From assembly GCA_035653295.1 (NCBI GenBank), contig DASRCB010000202.1, forward strand, positions 1 through 29,324: DNA of 29,324 nt, read 5' to 3'. The position numbers and the translations under genes were made by a program. Below the pieces are notes generated by a model. It saw only the letters and a program-made list of their open reading frames with translations. It ran no database searches and had not been told where the DNA came from. This document shows positions 1-9,019 of this stretch, one piece after another; positions within the stretch are counted from its first letter, which is position 1; every line of letters starts with the position of its first letter. The DNA comes from DASRCB01 sp035653295. Lineage in GTDB: Bacteria; Acidobacteriota; Terriglobia; Bryobacterales; Bryobacteraceae.

Positions 1-247
1 GGCCGCAGCGTGTATCGCGGTTCAGTGGCTCTCCCCGGCAGAGGATGAATCGGAGCCGTTCGCGGGCGGCCGCCGATCACTGGAGAGCCCGGAGCGCCGG
101 CACCGGGGCTGGTAGCGCGTTCGTGTGAACACCATTTGAACACCATTAGGCGGCGCGCCGGTGCTCAGAATGAAAAACTGGGTGTCTCGTATCGCCAAAA
201 CAAGGCTGACAAAAACGCGATGTTGTTTATTGTCAATCGAAAGTCGT
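1..247. other. Left-edge region with no recognisable gene
   Basis: I see no convincing gene here. Several short open frames exist on both strands, but none has a recognisable domain, and the longer ones run across the tRNA fragment that follows. A short direct repeat, TGAACACCATT, occurs twice back to back near 124-146. If the tRNA-Gly fragment at 248-293 is an attachment site, this stretch would be the terminal part of an integrated element whose integrase lies outside the window. No integrase motif is visible here. The stretch 294-541, between the fragment and tRNA-Glu, also shows no gene or strong structure. Confidence 0.4.
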
Positions 248-293
<46 letters not shown>

Positions 294-541
294 GACTACT
301 GGCCTAGCGTCGTTTCCCCAACCAGTTTTCCCGGTTACAAGGTATTCCGATCTACGAAGCTGTTGCTCTGTGAAAGCGACTGGCAGCACGCGCGTTTTGT
401 CCAGAAACCGCGCCCATAGCCCCGGTCGACTTTTCTTCAACCGGCGATCGTTGCAAGAGCGCTCTAACCGTTGCGGGTGAGGGCGGCGCTGTTCCTGCGC
501 ACGGTATGAGATTTACGGGACGGGTAAAAGACAACGGACGT

Positions 542-616
542 TGGTAGCGCTAACGGGAATCGAACCCGTATTTGAGCCTTGAGAGGGCTCCGTCCTAACC
601 GTTAGACGATAGCGCC
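542..616 (-). tRNA. tRNA-Glu (CTC anticodon), CCA encoded
   Basis: On the minus strand the 75 nt fold into a complete cloverleaf. It has acceptor GGCGCTA against TAGCGCT (with a G-U first pair), D arm with loop TAACGGTTAG, anticodon stem GAGCC/GGCTC around loop CTCTCAA (anticodon CTC, glutamate), T stem ACGGG/CCCGT around TTCGATT, discriminator A and an encoded CCA at 542-544. The D-arm motif and anticodon are those expected of tRNA-Glu. It lies 29 bp downstream of the stop codon of the receptor gene and on the same strand. Confidence 0.95.
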
Positions 617-645
617 GCGGCGGCTGCGACCAGTATACCAGCCGC

Positions 646-3543
646 TCAGAAAGTGAACCGCGTCTGGAACTCGAGGCGGCGGTTGTCCACCGGGTACTGG
701 CCCTCAGGCCCATACCCGCCCGCGATGCCAATGCTCTGGCCGAACAGCGGCGACGTCAGTACCCCGATGGGGTTGCCGTAATTCACGTTATTCAGCAGAT
801 TGCGCGCCATGATGCCGATGGTCAGGTTGTAGCGCCGGCCCGTGGATACATCGCTGAAGATGCTGTGCCACGCGCCCGCGCCAGGCCGGAGGCTGCCGCC
901 ATGGCCGTGGTCTCCGCCCATCATGCCGCCGGCGCGCTCCTTCTCGCCGCCGAAGCCGAACGTTTTCGAGAGCCGTACATTCAGGCTGAAGAAGCTCGGA
1001 CCCTGGCAGTAGTTCAGCGGTATCATCGTCTCGCCCGCAACCGTGTTGGCGTTGAATGTGCCACAGGAAGTGCTCACCGCGCCGGGCGAGCCGGGCTCCG
1101 CCAGCGCCGGCCGTGCGTTGAACATCCCAGTCCCATAGAGGTTCCGGCCGACAGTGATGTTATACGGCCCACCGGAATTCCACATCAGGAACGGGCTCAA
1201 ACGAATGGCCCAGCGGAACTGATACGAGCCGACCAGAAAGAGACGGTGCCGGGTATCGTACGCCGAGCGTCCCCAGTCCTCGCGGAGATTATACGGATTG
1301 GCGACGAAGCTCCCGATGCCGTTCGTGTCGCTGTACGCGCGATTGTAAAAGTAGCCAACGAACATCGTGAGATTTGCGCTGACTCGGGTGTTGATGTTCG
1401 CCATGAGCTGGTTCTGCCGCGACATGCCGTCCGATTCGTACTGGTAGATATCGCCTATATTGCCGTACGGCCGCACGCCGCTCCCTGGCACGGCGGGATT
1501 GAACGTGCCCGGCAGCGGAGCGTTGATGTCGCGGGTGAGGAACTGGTGCACTCCGCGGGTATTCGTATAGTTGACTGAAAGCGTGCTGCTGAACGGAAGC
1601 TGCCGCTCGATCCCAATGGCGCTTTGAATCACATACGGCGCGCGCAGATTGCGGGCGATCTGATACCGCGCCGTGCTGGTCTGAAATCCTGACAAGGTCG
1701 AAAGCGGAGGCAGGCCGGCTAACGTCGTTGCGAAGAAGTCCGGGTTCTCCAGCTGAAAGGTCTGCTCGTTGAAGCCGTTGAAGCGCACTGCGTTCAAATA
1801 CGAGCCCTCGCCGAAGCGGTCGTAGAAAATGCCCGCGCCGCCGCGAATCACCGTCTTCGGGCGGGAATGCGCGCCTCCCCCGCCCGGCGCCCACGCAAAG
1901 CCGAAGCGGGGAGCGGCGTCGGACCAGTCATGTATGTTCGTCTGCGTTTCGTAACGCAGCCCGAAACTCAGGGTGAGATTGGGCCTGAAGCGCCAGTCAT
2001 CCTGAGCGAACACGCCCACGTCCGTCTGGTTGACGTGCACCAGCGGGAAACCGGCATTGATGGAGAACAACGCCGGACCGCCGCCCAGGCCGAGCCACTG
2101 AGACGAAGGCACCCCTTCGTTGATGAGTTGCTCGGTAAGCGCGTATTGCGCGAGCGAATTGAAGGTAAATGTCCCGTTGAAGTTCGCGGGCGAATTGAAG
2201 GACTCCACCTGCGTTCGAAGCCGCACGCCGAACTTCATCGAGTGCTGGCCCGACACATAGGAGGTGTAGTTCTGCAGCTCGTAGTGGTTGGTGAGATCGG
2301 ATGCCAGCCCTGAACCCGAACCGCCGCCGGTGAACGCGCCGTTCACCTGAATCTGAGGCGCATTCGTCAGCGGCGTGTTTTGAAACAGCTCATGCTCCCA
2401 GCGAAAGCGGGTCTCATTAATCATCTTCGGGCTGACCACCATCGAGTCCGTGAGCTGGAAATCCTGGTCGTGGTCGAGTGAACTGTTGCCCGCCGTCGGC
2501 AATGTCAGGCCCCCGATGCCGGTGAGCGTCCGGCTGTTGTCCCAGAATGAGTAGCGCGCGGTCAGCGTGTTGTTTGAAGTGAGCTGATAGTCGAGGCGCG
2601 GGCTGACACGCGTCCGCTCCTGAGGCGTCGCGGCGAACGTGCCGAGCGTGGTGGGATTGTTCGGGTCGGTGATCGCCGTTATGATGCTCGCGTCGTTGAT
2701 GTCGCGCCGCTCGAAATCGAGGAAGAACGATGCTTTCTTACTCAATGGGCCGCTTACGTTGCCGCCGTACTGCCGTGTCTGGAACGGAGCGTTCGCGGCA
2801 TTCGGGCCGGTCAGGAACGGATTGCGCGCGTTGGCGAACTGATCGCTGATGTTCAGGAACAGCATGCCCCGGAATTTGTCAGTGCCAGGCTTGGTGAGAA
2901 TCTCGATGCGCCCGAAGCCGAGGCGGTCGTACTCGGAGGAAAAGGGGTTCTGGTTGATGCGGATCTCCCGAATCGACTCCTTCGGCGGCAACTGCCCGCC
3001 GGTAAAGCCATCAATATAGATCTGTGCGCCGTTCGGTCCCGCTCCAGGGCCGGCCAGCGCCTGAAGATCCTGCTGCAGGTCGTCAGGGTCGTCGGACAGC
3101 GCCTTCAGATCCTCCTGTTTGAGAACCAGCGCACCGGCATTGTTCTCCGGCTCGGTGTTCACCTGCGGAGCCTGCGACTCCGTAACCGTGACGGTCTGCG
3201 TTTCGGTGGCGACCAGCAGCCGAAGATTTGCCGTCGCCGGCCCGGCGGTGGTCTGCACCAGCATCGCCTGGGCCTGCTTTAGCCCCGGCGCTGCAGCGAC
3301 CACGGAGTAGCGGCCCGGCGGCAGGTTCGGGACGACGTACGCGCCATCGGAGTGCGACACCACGCTGGTCACCACGTTTCCGGCGGAATCCGAAACGGTC
3401 ACCTTTGCGCCCGGCACCAGAGCGCCGGATTCATCGGTCACCTGCCCGCGAATCGCCGTCGTGGTTTGCTGCGCCCAAACTACTGCCCCAAGGAACACAG
3501 AGATGATAACGAGATATACGAACCGCATCTTAAGAGACCCCAT
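646..3543 (-). CDS. Oar-like TonB-dependent outer-membrane receptor with carboxypeptidase-regulatory domain
   Basis: A 965-residue outer-membrane beta-barrel of the Oar-like TonB-dependent receptor type, a family expanded in acidobacteria and usually linked to uptake of large substrates or adhesion; the ligand is unknown. Residues 1-25 form a signal peptide. It is followed by a carboxypeptidase-regulatory Ig-like domain (about 27-110, with IRGQVTDESGALVPGAKVTV and the motif LPPGRYSV). Next comes a plug-like segment (about 120-225, with IYIDGFTGG and REIRINQNPFSSEYDRLG) and then a long strand-rich barrel ending in FQTRFTF, whose terminal Phe is the outer-membrane assembly signal. A His/Gly-rich loop (MMGGDHGHGG) lies near the C-terminus. 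Translation may start at Met1 or Met6; neither has a decisive ribosome site. It is the last gene of a four-gene minus-strand cluster, 36 bp after the DUF5666-like gene. Confidence 0.9.
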   Translation of the reverse strand: MGSLKMRFVYLVIISVFLGAVVWAQQTTTAIRGQVTDESGALVPGAKVTVSDSAGNVVTSVVSHSDGAYVVPNLPPGRYSVVAAAPGLKQAQAMLVQTTAGPATANLRLLVATETQTVTVTESQAPQVNTEPENNAGALVLKQEDLKALSDDPDDLQQDLQALAGPGAGPNGAQIYIDGFTGGQLPPKESIREIRINQNPFSSEYDRLGFGRIEILTKPGTDKFRGMLFLNISDQFANARNPFLTGPNAANAPFQTRQYGGNVSGPLSKKASFFLDFERRDINDASIITAITDPNNPTTLGTFAATPQERTRVSPRLDYQLTSNNTLTARYSFWDNSRTLTGIGGLTLPTAGNSSLDHDQDFQLTDSMVVSPKMINETRFRWEHELFQNTPLTNAPQIQVNGAFTGGGSGSGLASDLTNHYELQNYTSYVSGQHSMKFGVRLRTQVESFNSPANFNGTFTFNSLAQYALTEQLINEGVPSSQWLGLGGGPALFSINAGFPLVHVNQTDVGVFAQDDWRFRPNLTLSFGLRYETQTNIHDWSDAAPRFGFAWAPGGGGAHSRPKTVIRGGAGIFYDRFGEGSYLNAVRFNGFNEQTFQLENPDFFATTLAGLPPLSTLSGFQTSTARYQIARNLRAPYVIQSAIGIERQLPFSSTLSVNYTNTRGVHQFLTRDINAPLPGTFNPAVPGSGVRPYGNIGDIYQYESDGMSRQNQLMANINTRVSANLTMFVGYFYNRAYSDTNGIGSFVANPYNLREDWGRSAYDTRHRLFLVGSYQFRWAIRLSPFLMWNSGGPYNITVGRNLYGTGMFNARPALAEPGSPGAVSTSCGTFNANTVAGETMIPLNYCQGPSFFSLNVRLSKTFGFGGEKERAGGMMGGDHGHGGSLRPGAGAWHSIFSDVSTGRRYNLTIGIMARNLLNNVNYGNPIGVLTSPLFGQSIGIAGGYGPEGQYPVDNRRLEFQTRFTF

Positions 3544-3579
3544 TCAATCGACTGTCCTGACGAAGGCTGAGTTTTGGAA

Positions 3580-4872
3580 TTATTCCCCCGGCATGCCGCC
3601 GTTCATGTCCAGGTTCCAGTTGCCGAGATTGTACTGACCGCCCGCGGTGCGCGGCGCGGCAGCGAGAAATGGTTCCACTCCGGCGATCAGGTTGATCGCC
3701 GTGATGTTCTTTGTATCGGCCGAAGCGCTGCTGGAAATAATGAGCGCGTCGCCCTTCTTCAGATCCGCAATCGTGACCGGCGGCATCCGTTCCAGCATCT
3801 GTTGCAGATCGCCGCGCCTGCCGCCGCCCTGATGCCACCCCTGATTTGCAGGGCCGGCTCCGGCCGCTTCACCAGACGACGGCTGTTGCCCCTGTCCTCC
3901 CGAGGGAGGTCCACCAGGTGACTGGCCGGGTGCGCCCGCCGCTCCACCGTGAAGCCGCATGGCCAGCATGCGCGCCATCTCTTCCGGTATGCGGCGCATC
4001 AGCGTGTCCTGATTCACATGTACCGTAACAATTTGTTTGTTTCCCAAATTCTGGACCACGACCGTATTACTCGCCGGGTCAGTGGATACCACCTGGGCTG
4101 CGATGGTCCGGAATGAACCGGAAACCAGCTCCTCCGCGGTGAACCGCGTTCCATCTTCGCTGCGATCTCCCAGGGCGCGAACCTGATCGCCTGTGCCGAT
4201 GTCGGCCAGCGTGCTCGGTTTCGCATCCGCGAACTTCACCGAATCGGGTGCGTACCGGCGAATTACAGCGCCGGGAGCGAGCTGGATCGTCATCGGCTTG
4301 ACGCCGCCACCGGACCGAACGTTAACCGTGAGTGTCTGAGCCGAAGGATCGACAGCAGTAACGACGCCCCCGATACCCCTGCGCTGCCACTCGGCCTGAT
4401 CATGCGCTTGCTTTTGCGCGATGTCTGCTTTGGTCATCACGATCAGCGATGTTGCCGCCAGCGAGTTCGGGTCCGTGCCGGCCGGGCCGCGCGCCAGCAC
4501 ACGGTCGCCTGTGGTGATTTCCGCGAGGCCGATCCGAGAGGCCTTCTTAAGATCCTTCTCGCCGGGAGGGACACGAAGAACAACTGTTTTGTCGCTAAGC
4601 TCAACGCTCCAGACCGCGCCCGCATCGTTGCGGATCTGCGCCTTGCCGGCGCTCGCGTCGATGCTCTGCACCGTCCCGATCACCTTCGCCGGGGCGGGCG
4701 CGGGCTGTTGAGCGATGATCGCCACCTGAGCCAGAACGAGCGCTGCAAATACAATACGCACTACCAGTGACGGCGATCCTGCGGCGGGCCTGGTTACGGC
4801 TGGCGATGTCAAATATCGTAAACCACGTATGTCGCTGAAACCGAAGGGCTTTATCGCGCCCGACGGCCGCAC
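3580..4872 (-). CDS. Secreted protein with DUF5666-like repeat domains
   Basis: An exported protein of unknown function. A hydrophobic signal segment (VVRIVFAALVLAQVAIIAQQ) begins at about residue 37, so the listed ATG probably gives an over-long N-terminus. A GTG at 4761, just before that segment, would give 393 residues and is a likely alternative start. The mature part has at least three repeats of a small beta domain with the pattern GTVQSIDASAGKAQI, GVVTAVDPSAQTLTV and AQVVSTDPASNTVVV, each followed by a KGD or TGD turn, as in DUF5666 proteins. A Gly/Gln/Pro-rich linker separates the repeats from the C-terminal part. Genes of this kind often sit beside Oar-like receptors in acidobacteria (from memory), and here the receptor follows after 36 bp. 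The family name is a moderately confident call. Confidence 0.7.
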   Translation of the reverse strand: MRPSGAIKPFGFSDIRGLRYLTSPAVTRPAAGSPSLVVRIVFAALVLAQVAIIAQQPAPAPAKVIGTVQSIDASAGKAQIRNDAGAVWSVELSDKTVVLRVPPGEKDLKKASRIGLAEITTGDRVLARGPAGTDPNSLAATSLIVMTKADIAQKQAHDQAEWQRRGIGGVVTAVDPSAQTLTVNVRSGGGVKPMTIQLAPGAVIRRYAPDSVKFADAKPSTLADIGTGDQVRALGDRSEDGTRFTAEELVSGSFRTIAAQVVSTDPASNTVVVQNLGNKQIVTVHVNQDTLMRRIPEEMARMLAMRLHGGAAGAPGQSPGGPPSGGQGQQPSSGEAAGAGPANQGWHQGGGRRGDLQQMLERMPPVTIADLKKGDALIISSSASADTKNITAINLIAGVEPFLAAAPRTAGGQYNLGNWNLDMNGGMPGE

Positions 4873-4897
4873 TCGGCATCGTCGGCCTTTGCGCTCT

Positions 4898-6034
4898 TTA
4901 CGCCGCCAGGCGAATCCGCAAACCAGCGCCCTGACCGGGCTTCGACTCCAGCTGCAGCTCCCCGCCGAGCGTGCGCACGCGGCGCTTGATGCTCACCGGA
5001 CCCAGCCGCAGCAGGTCCAGCTCGTCCAGCGAATAAGTCCCGCTGAACGGGAATCCGTGGCCGTTGTCCTCGACGGTGATCTCCAAACCGGTCGCGGTTT
5101 TATTTGCCATCACCGCCACGCGCGTGGCTTTGGCGTGTTTCTGCACGTTATAGAGCGCCTCGCGCACAATCTGCAGCAACTCGAGTGAGATCTCCGGCTC
5201 GGCAGGCTCCAGAAACTCCGTGGCCACGAACGAGGCCGAAATCCCGCTGTCCTTCTGAAACTGCTCCACTACGCGCTTGAGCGTCGCGCTCAGGCTACCG
5301 TCCACGTCCACCGGCCGCATGCTGCGCACGAACGCGCGCAGGTCGTTCACCTGGTTCTTGCAGATCTCCTGCAGTTGAACCAGCTCATCCACAGCCGCGC
5401 GCTGGTCCCGCAGCAGCAGCTTGCGGATCAACTCGAGGCGCATCTGAAAGCTGATAAAGCTCTGCAGCGGTCCATCGTGGAAATCGGCGGCGATGCGCTG
5501 GCGCTCCGATTCGCGGGCCTTCTCCGCCTCGTAGCGATGCATCACGCTCTGCCGCGAAGCGCCCGCCAGCCGCTGTTCCGCCCAGGCCTTCTCCACCGCC
5601 AGAACGGATGCAACCAGCCCGCCGCAGATGAGCGCCGGCAGCAGCACCGGCGAATGCATCGGCGCGCCGAAGTACAGCAGGGCCGCCGCGCCCGCCGACA
5701 CGGCCAGAGCCACCGGCCATTTATGCAGAATGACGGTGGAGACCAGAAGATAACTGTAGAACACTGCGGCAATCCAGTATCCATTAGTGCTCGTTCCCGA
5801 GGAAATAAACAGGAGCAGCAGCAGAAAATCAATGGCCAGATTCGGCAGGCGCCAGGAATCGCTCTGCAGAAGCGGCCAGAACAGAGCCCCCGCTGCGAAC
5901 AGAGCATAGGCGATAAACACCAGCGAAACGCCGGTAATCGAACCGCCCGAAATCAGCAGCTCCGCCGCCGCACAACTCAGCGCTACCAGCAACCGAACTG
6001 TGGACAGCACTCGCTGCCAGACGCGCAGTGTCAT
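4898..6034 (-). CDS. Membrane sensor histidine kinase, NarX/LiaS-type (HisKA_3 + HATPase_c)
   Basis: A 378-residue two-component sensor kinase. The first 145 residues hold about five or six hydrophobic segments and no obvious extracellular sensor domain. A short coiled-coil linker follows (about 148-180). The phosphoacceptor region is RIAADFHDGPLQSF, with His186 in the DHDGPLQ-type motif of the HisKA_3 family. The ATPase domain shows an N box (EALYNVQKHAKATRV), a D box (VEDNGHGFPF) and a closing glycine segment (KPGQGAGLRIRLA). No response regulator is encoded beside it, although kinases of this class normally signal to a NarL-type regulator, so it is an orphan here. It sits 58 bp after the 6093-8018 gene and 25 bp before the DUF5666-like gene, so cotranscription is plausible. 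Confidence 0.92.
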   Translation of the reverse strand: MTLRVWQRVLSTVRLLVALSCAAAELLISGGSITGVSLVFIAYALFAAGALFWPLLQSDSWRLPNLAIDFLLLLLFISSGTSTNGYWIAAVFYSYLLVSTVILHKWPVALAVSAGAAALLYFGAPMHSPVLLPALICGGLVASVLAVEKAWAEQRLAGASRQSVMHRYEAEKARESERQRIAADFHDGPLQSFISFQMRLELIRKLLLRDQRAAVDELVQLQEICKNQVNDLRAFVRSMRPVDVDGSLSATLKRVVEQFQKDSGISASFVATEFLEPAEPEISLELLQIVREALYNVQKHAKATRVAVMANKTATGLEITVEDNGHGFPFSGTYSLDELDLLRLGPVSIKRRVRTLGGELQLESKPGQGAGLRIRLAA

Positions 6035-6092
6035 CTATCTGTATCTATCGACAGAGTATAAGAAATATCGCAGGGGATGTGGCCCGGGAGCG

Positions 6093-8018
6093 CTACGGCT
6101 CCAGCCACACCCGCACGCGATTGCTCGACTGGTTGCCCGTCTCGACGTACAACTCCGCCGGGCCGGCGTTCACGATGGCAGGCACCTGCAATTCGATCAG
6201 ATAAAAGCCGACATACCCGGGCGCCAGCACGGCGCGCGAAACGGCCGCGGGCTGCCGATCCACCAGCACCCGCACCGGCGCATTCACCCGCGGCGGATTC
6301 TCCATCGGCGCGGCCACCCCGGCCGGCCAGTCCGGCGTCACGCGGCCCAGCCCGGTGGCCAGAATCTGAATCCGCCCGCGCCCGTGCGCCGGATGCATGG
6401 CGTCCAGCATCAGCCCGGTGTCGGCGTCCAGGATCATCGGCGACCCTTCGCTGTCGACGAAAATCGCCGGCGCCGCGGTCTGCAGCGGAACCGTACGATC
6501 CAGCGCGCCCGCCGTGCCCCGCAGATTCAGCGCCAGGCTGTCGCCGCGTGCGTCGAACGGCACCTGGATCTGCGACTCCGTCCCGTTCGCCGCCAGCACC
6601 GGGATGGGAGCGTTCGCGGCGGCCGCCTGAGTAATATGCGCGCCCAGGATGGTCAGCAGACTGCCTGGCGCGGCCGCCCGCGCCATGTAATCCGCCGCGC
6701 TTACTACCTGCGGATCTCTCAGCCGATGCGGAGCCAGCGCGCCGTATACGCCATATCCGTCCACGGCGATGTAAAGCTGATTCCCGCCGGCGTCCAGGCG
6801 CACATCGGAAACGGGCGCCGCCGGAAGACCCTCGTTCAGCCGCGTCCACGAGGGAGCCGAGCCGGCTACGGTCAGATCGGTGGTGGCTGTGTACAGACCT
6901 GCATCGGTGGCGATATAGATCGTGCCCGTGCCATGGTCCGCAGTGACTCCGTTTGCCGCCGCATCAGGAAGATTCCCGGTCAGGTCGTCCCAGAACGCGC
7001 CGCCGTTCATCGTTTTTCGAATATGAATGCCGCGCTGCGCCGCCGCCGGCCTGGCCCCCGACACCGCAATCGCAATCCGCGGATCCCTGCCATCCGTGAA
7101 AATGGCGGTCACCGGTCCCGCCTCATCTGCCGTTCCGAAAAGCCGCCACGTGTGTTGCGTGTCCGAAGATGCCCAGAGCCGGCCATCGCCGCTGCCGGCA
7201 TACACATAGTCGCCCGCGGAGCTCACGGCTGTAATCGTGGCTTTCAGCGTCTGCGACAAAGCGGCGCGAATCGCCGCGTCCGCCGCCATCGACGTAGTGG
7301 TAATCGGCGTCCACGCCGTCTTCTCGCCGGGCGTCCACTCCAGATCGCGCGCGCTCCCGGTCAGGCCAATCTGGACCCCTCGCATGCCTGCCGGCGTGCT
7401 CAGGATCCGATACGGCGGCAGATTGGGCAGAAACTGGTTGAGCCCGCTCCAGCTGGCGCCGGCGTCCACGGAGCGCCACACCCCGGTACGCGCCGCGATT
7501 ACGACCTCGTCGGCATCCGTTGGCGAAATCGCCAAGTCGGCAATTTCAGATCCGACCACGGATCCGGCCCGCAGTCCTGTCAGGTTGTTCCAGTGCAGCC
7601 CGCCATCATCGGAGCGCCATGCGTTCCTGCGGAATGCGTAAAGCCGGCCGGCCTGCGTGGCCGACTCGCGCACCTGCGCGCCCGTTTCGGGCAGCGTCGT
7701 GCTCACGGCGGCCGCCGCCGCAACTGCCGTCTCCGCGGCGGACCGCCATTGCTCAAAATCGCTGGTCGAGAATACCCGGCCCGATGCCGTAGCCGCGTAC
7801 AAACGGTCACCCCCGGCGGCGTACCAAACCCGCGCGACGGGCCCCGTTGCGACCGACGCCAGCCCAAGGTCCAGCGCCGAATTGCCGATGTGCCGCCACT
7901 CCACTACAGGCGTCTCCGGCCGGTTTTGTCCCGACACGTAGGCCATCGAAAGCGTCATTACCATGACGCTCAGGATGCGCCGTAGTGGGGCGTTCTGACA
8001 CATGGAGCGAGTCTCCAT
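6093..8018 (-). CDS. Secreted protein: BNR/propeller-like repeats and Solibacter C-terminal domain (TIGR03437-like)
   Basis: A 641-residue exported protein. A signal peptide lies at the N-terminus; Met1 or Met6 could be the start, and Met6 (ATG at 8003) has GGAG about nine bases upstream. Residues about 40-420 contain repeated photosystem/BNR-like motifs such as AWRSDDGGLHWNNL, VWRSVDAGASWSGL and LWASSDTQHTWRLF, suggesting a beta-propeller. The last about 210 residues match the Solibacter-type C-terminal domain: ADYMARAAAPGSLLTILG, QIQVPFDARG, LAPGYVGFYLIELQVP and a final SSNRVRVWLEP strand. Proteins with this domain are abundant and largely uncharacterised in Solibacter relatives. It is the first gene of the minus-strand cluster and faces the FecR gene across a 170-bp divergent region. 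The role is unknown; a surface or periplasmic binding role is inference. Confidence 0.85.
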   Translation of the reverse strand: METRSMCQNAPLRRILSVMVMTLSMAYVSGQNRPETPVVEWRHIGNSALDLGLASVATGPVARVWYAAGGDRLYAATASGRVFSTSDFEQWRSAAETAVAAAAAVSTTLPETGAQVRESATQAGRLYAFRRNAWRSDDGGLHWNNLTGLRAGSVVGSEIADLAISPTDADEVVIAARTGVWRSVDAGASWSGLNQFLPNLPPYRILSTPAGMRGVQIGLTGSARDLEWTPGEKTAWTPITTTSMAADAAIRAALSQTLKATITAVSSAGDYVYAGSGDGRLWASSDTQHTWRLFGTADEAGPVTAIFTDGRDPRIAIAVSGARPAAAQRGIHIRKTMNGGAFWDDLTGNLPDAAANGVTADHGTGTIYIATDAGLYTATTDLTVAGSAPSWTRLNEGLPAAPVSDVRLDAGGNQLYIAVDGYGVYGALAPHRLRDPQVVSAADYMARAAAPGSLLTILGAHITQAAAANAPIPVLAANGTESQIQVPFDARGDSLALNLRGTAGALDRTVPLQTAAPAIFVDSEGSPMILDADTGLMLDAMHPAHGRGRIQILATGLGRVTPDWPAGVAAPMENPPRVNAPVRVLVDRQPAAVSRAVLAPGYVGFYLIELQVPAIVNAGPAELYVETGNQSSNRVRVWLEP

Positions 8019-8066
8019 TCTACTCTCTTAGTGCTCTGATCGGCGCCTAAATCGCTGACGGTTAGA

Positions 8067-8096
8067 GTAATACCACCGTAAGTTTAAAAAGGCCAA
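8067..8096 (-). promoter_or_regulatory. Possible sigma70-like promoter for the minus-strand cluster
   Basis: Reading the minus strand, TTGGCC (8096-8091) and TATTAC (8072-8067) are separated by 18 bp and lie about 50 bp upstream of the gene starting at 8018. Each hexamer matches four of six consensus bases, so this is only a candidate. On the plus side of the same divergent region, AGACT-GAA-AGTCT at 8120-8132 is a short inverted repeat upstream of the FecR gene that could be an operator. Confidence 0.25.
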
Positions 8097-8188
8097 AGAC
8101 TTGCCTGCAATTTTGAGGTAGACTGAAAGTCTGCTTGCATAGCCGGCGAACCGCGCGGGTGGGCTGTTCCACTCCGCTGGAAATTCAT

Positions 8189-8971
8189 ATGTCGGGCTCT
8201 GTCCGAAGTGCCGCTCGTCTGCTGCCTGTCTTCGCAGCGCTGGCGGTAGTGTGTTCGGCGCAGCCGGCGCCGCCCGGCAACGTATACGCCGCCAGGGTTT
8301 TATCGCTCTCCGGGCAGGTCTCCGTTCTGCGCGACGGCGTGCCCTGGGTCCTCAATGCCGGCGACGTGGTCCAGATGCAGCAGGTGATCGTCACCGGCCC
8401 CGACGGCTCTGCGATGTTCCGCGTTTCGGACGGCAGCACCTTCGAGGTTTACCCCAATTCCACCGTCGTTTTCCGCAATAATCCGCCGAACTGGCGCGAC
8501 CTCATCGATCTGCTGGTGGGCCGCATCCGCGTGCACATCGAGCATTTCGGCGGGCAGCCGAACTTCAACCGCGTGCATACTCCTTCCGCCGTCATCTCCG
8601 TCCGCGGCACCATCTTTGATGTCGCGGTCACCGAAGACGATCAGACCACCATCGTCGCCGTCGAGGAGGGCACCGTCGATGTCCGGCATCGTCTCCAGGG
8701 CGGTGAAAAGGTGCTCTCGGCCGGTGAATCGATCCGCGTTTATCGCGACGAACCGCTTGCCCAGCTCGGTATCGACAAAATGAGCATTACCCAGCGCGTC
8801 GTACGCGGCGTGGTCAACGCCTTGTACATGGCGCTCACGCGCAACGGGCCGCATTCCGTACCGGGCGTTGGCGGCGGTTCCGGCGGCGGCACTGGGAGCG
8901 GCCAAACCCCGCCTCCACCTCCGCCCAACACTCCTCCACCCCCGCCCACCGCTCCACCGCCGGCGCATTAA
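8189..8971 (+). CDS. Secreted FecR-domain protein with proline-rich tail
   Basis: About 260 residues from the ATG at 8189. An upstream in-frame TTG at 8135 would add 18 residues before the signal peptide and is less likely. The signal peptide is followed by a FecR-type domain: VYAARVLSLSGQVSVLRDG, a strand region ending FEVYPNSTVVF, and the hallmark HTPSAVISVRGTIFDVAV, then TIVAVEEGTVDV and a GGEKVLSAGESIRV end. In iron-sensing systems FecR domains relay signals to ECF sigma factors, but no sigma factor lies nearby and no membrane anchor precedes the domain. A stand-alone periplasmic or surface role is therefore more likely. The C-terminus is a Gly-rich then poly-Pro tail (PPPPPPNTPPPPPTAPPP). 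It is the first gene of a plus-strand run, 48 bp before the next gene. Confidence 0.85.
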   Translation: MSGSVRSAARLLPVFAALAVVCSAQPAPPGNVYAARVLSLSGQVSVLRDGVPWVLNAGDVVQMQQVIVTGPDGSAMFRVSDGSTFEVYPNSTVVFRNNPPNWRDLIDLLVGRIRVHIEHFGGQPNFNRVHTPSAVISVRGTIFDVAVTEDDQTTIVAVEEGTVDVRHRLQGGEKVLSAGESIRVYRDEPLAQLGIDKMSITQRVVRGVVNALYMALTRNGPHSVPGVGGGSGGGTGSGQTPPPPPPNTPPPPPTAPPPAH

Positions 8972-9019
8972 GCCCCGCGCGACGGGTCCGAAACGACCGC
9001 GGTCGTAAACTGAATACAG

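Noticed and set aside
500..541. Terminator after tRNA-Glu on the minus strand
   Set aside because: The CAACG/CGTTG stem has only a two-base loop and is short; a TCTTTT follows, but the structure is too weak to claim.
6000..7985. A 661-residue plus-strand open frame
   Set aside because: It is antisense to the secreted TIGR03437-like protein, has an Arg/His/Gly-rich composition without domains, and is a high-GC shadow.
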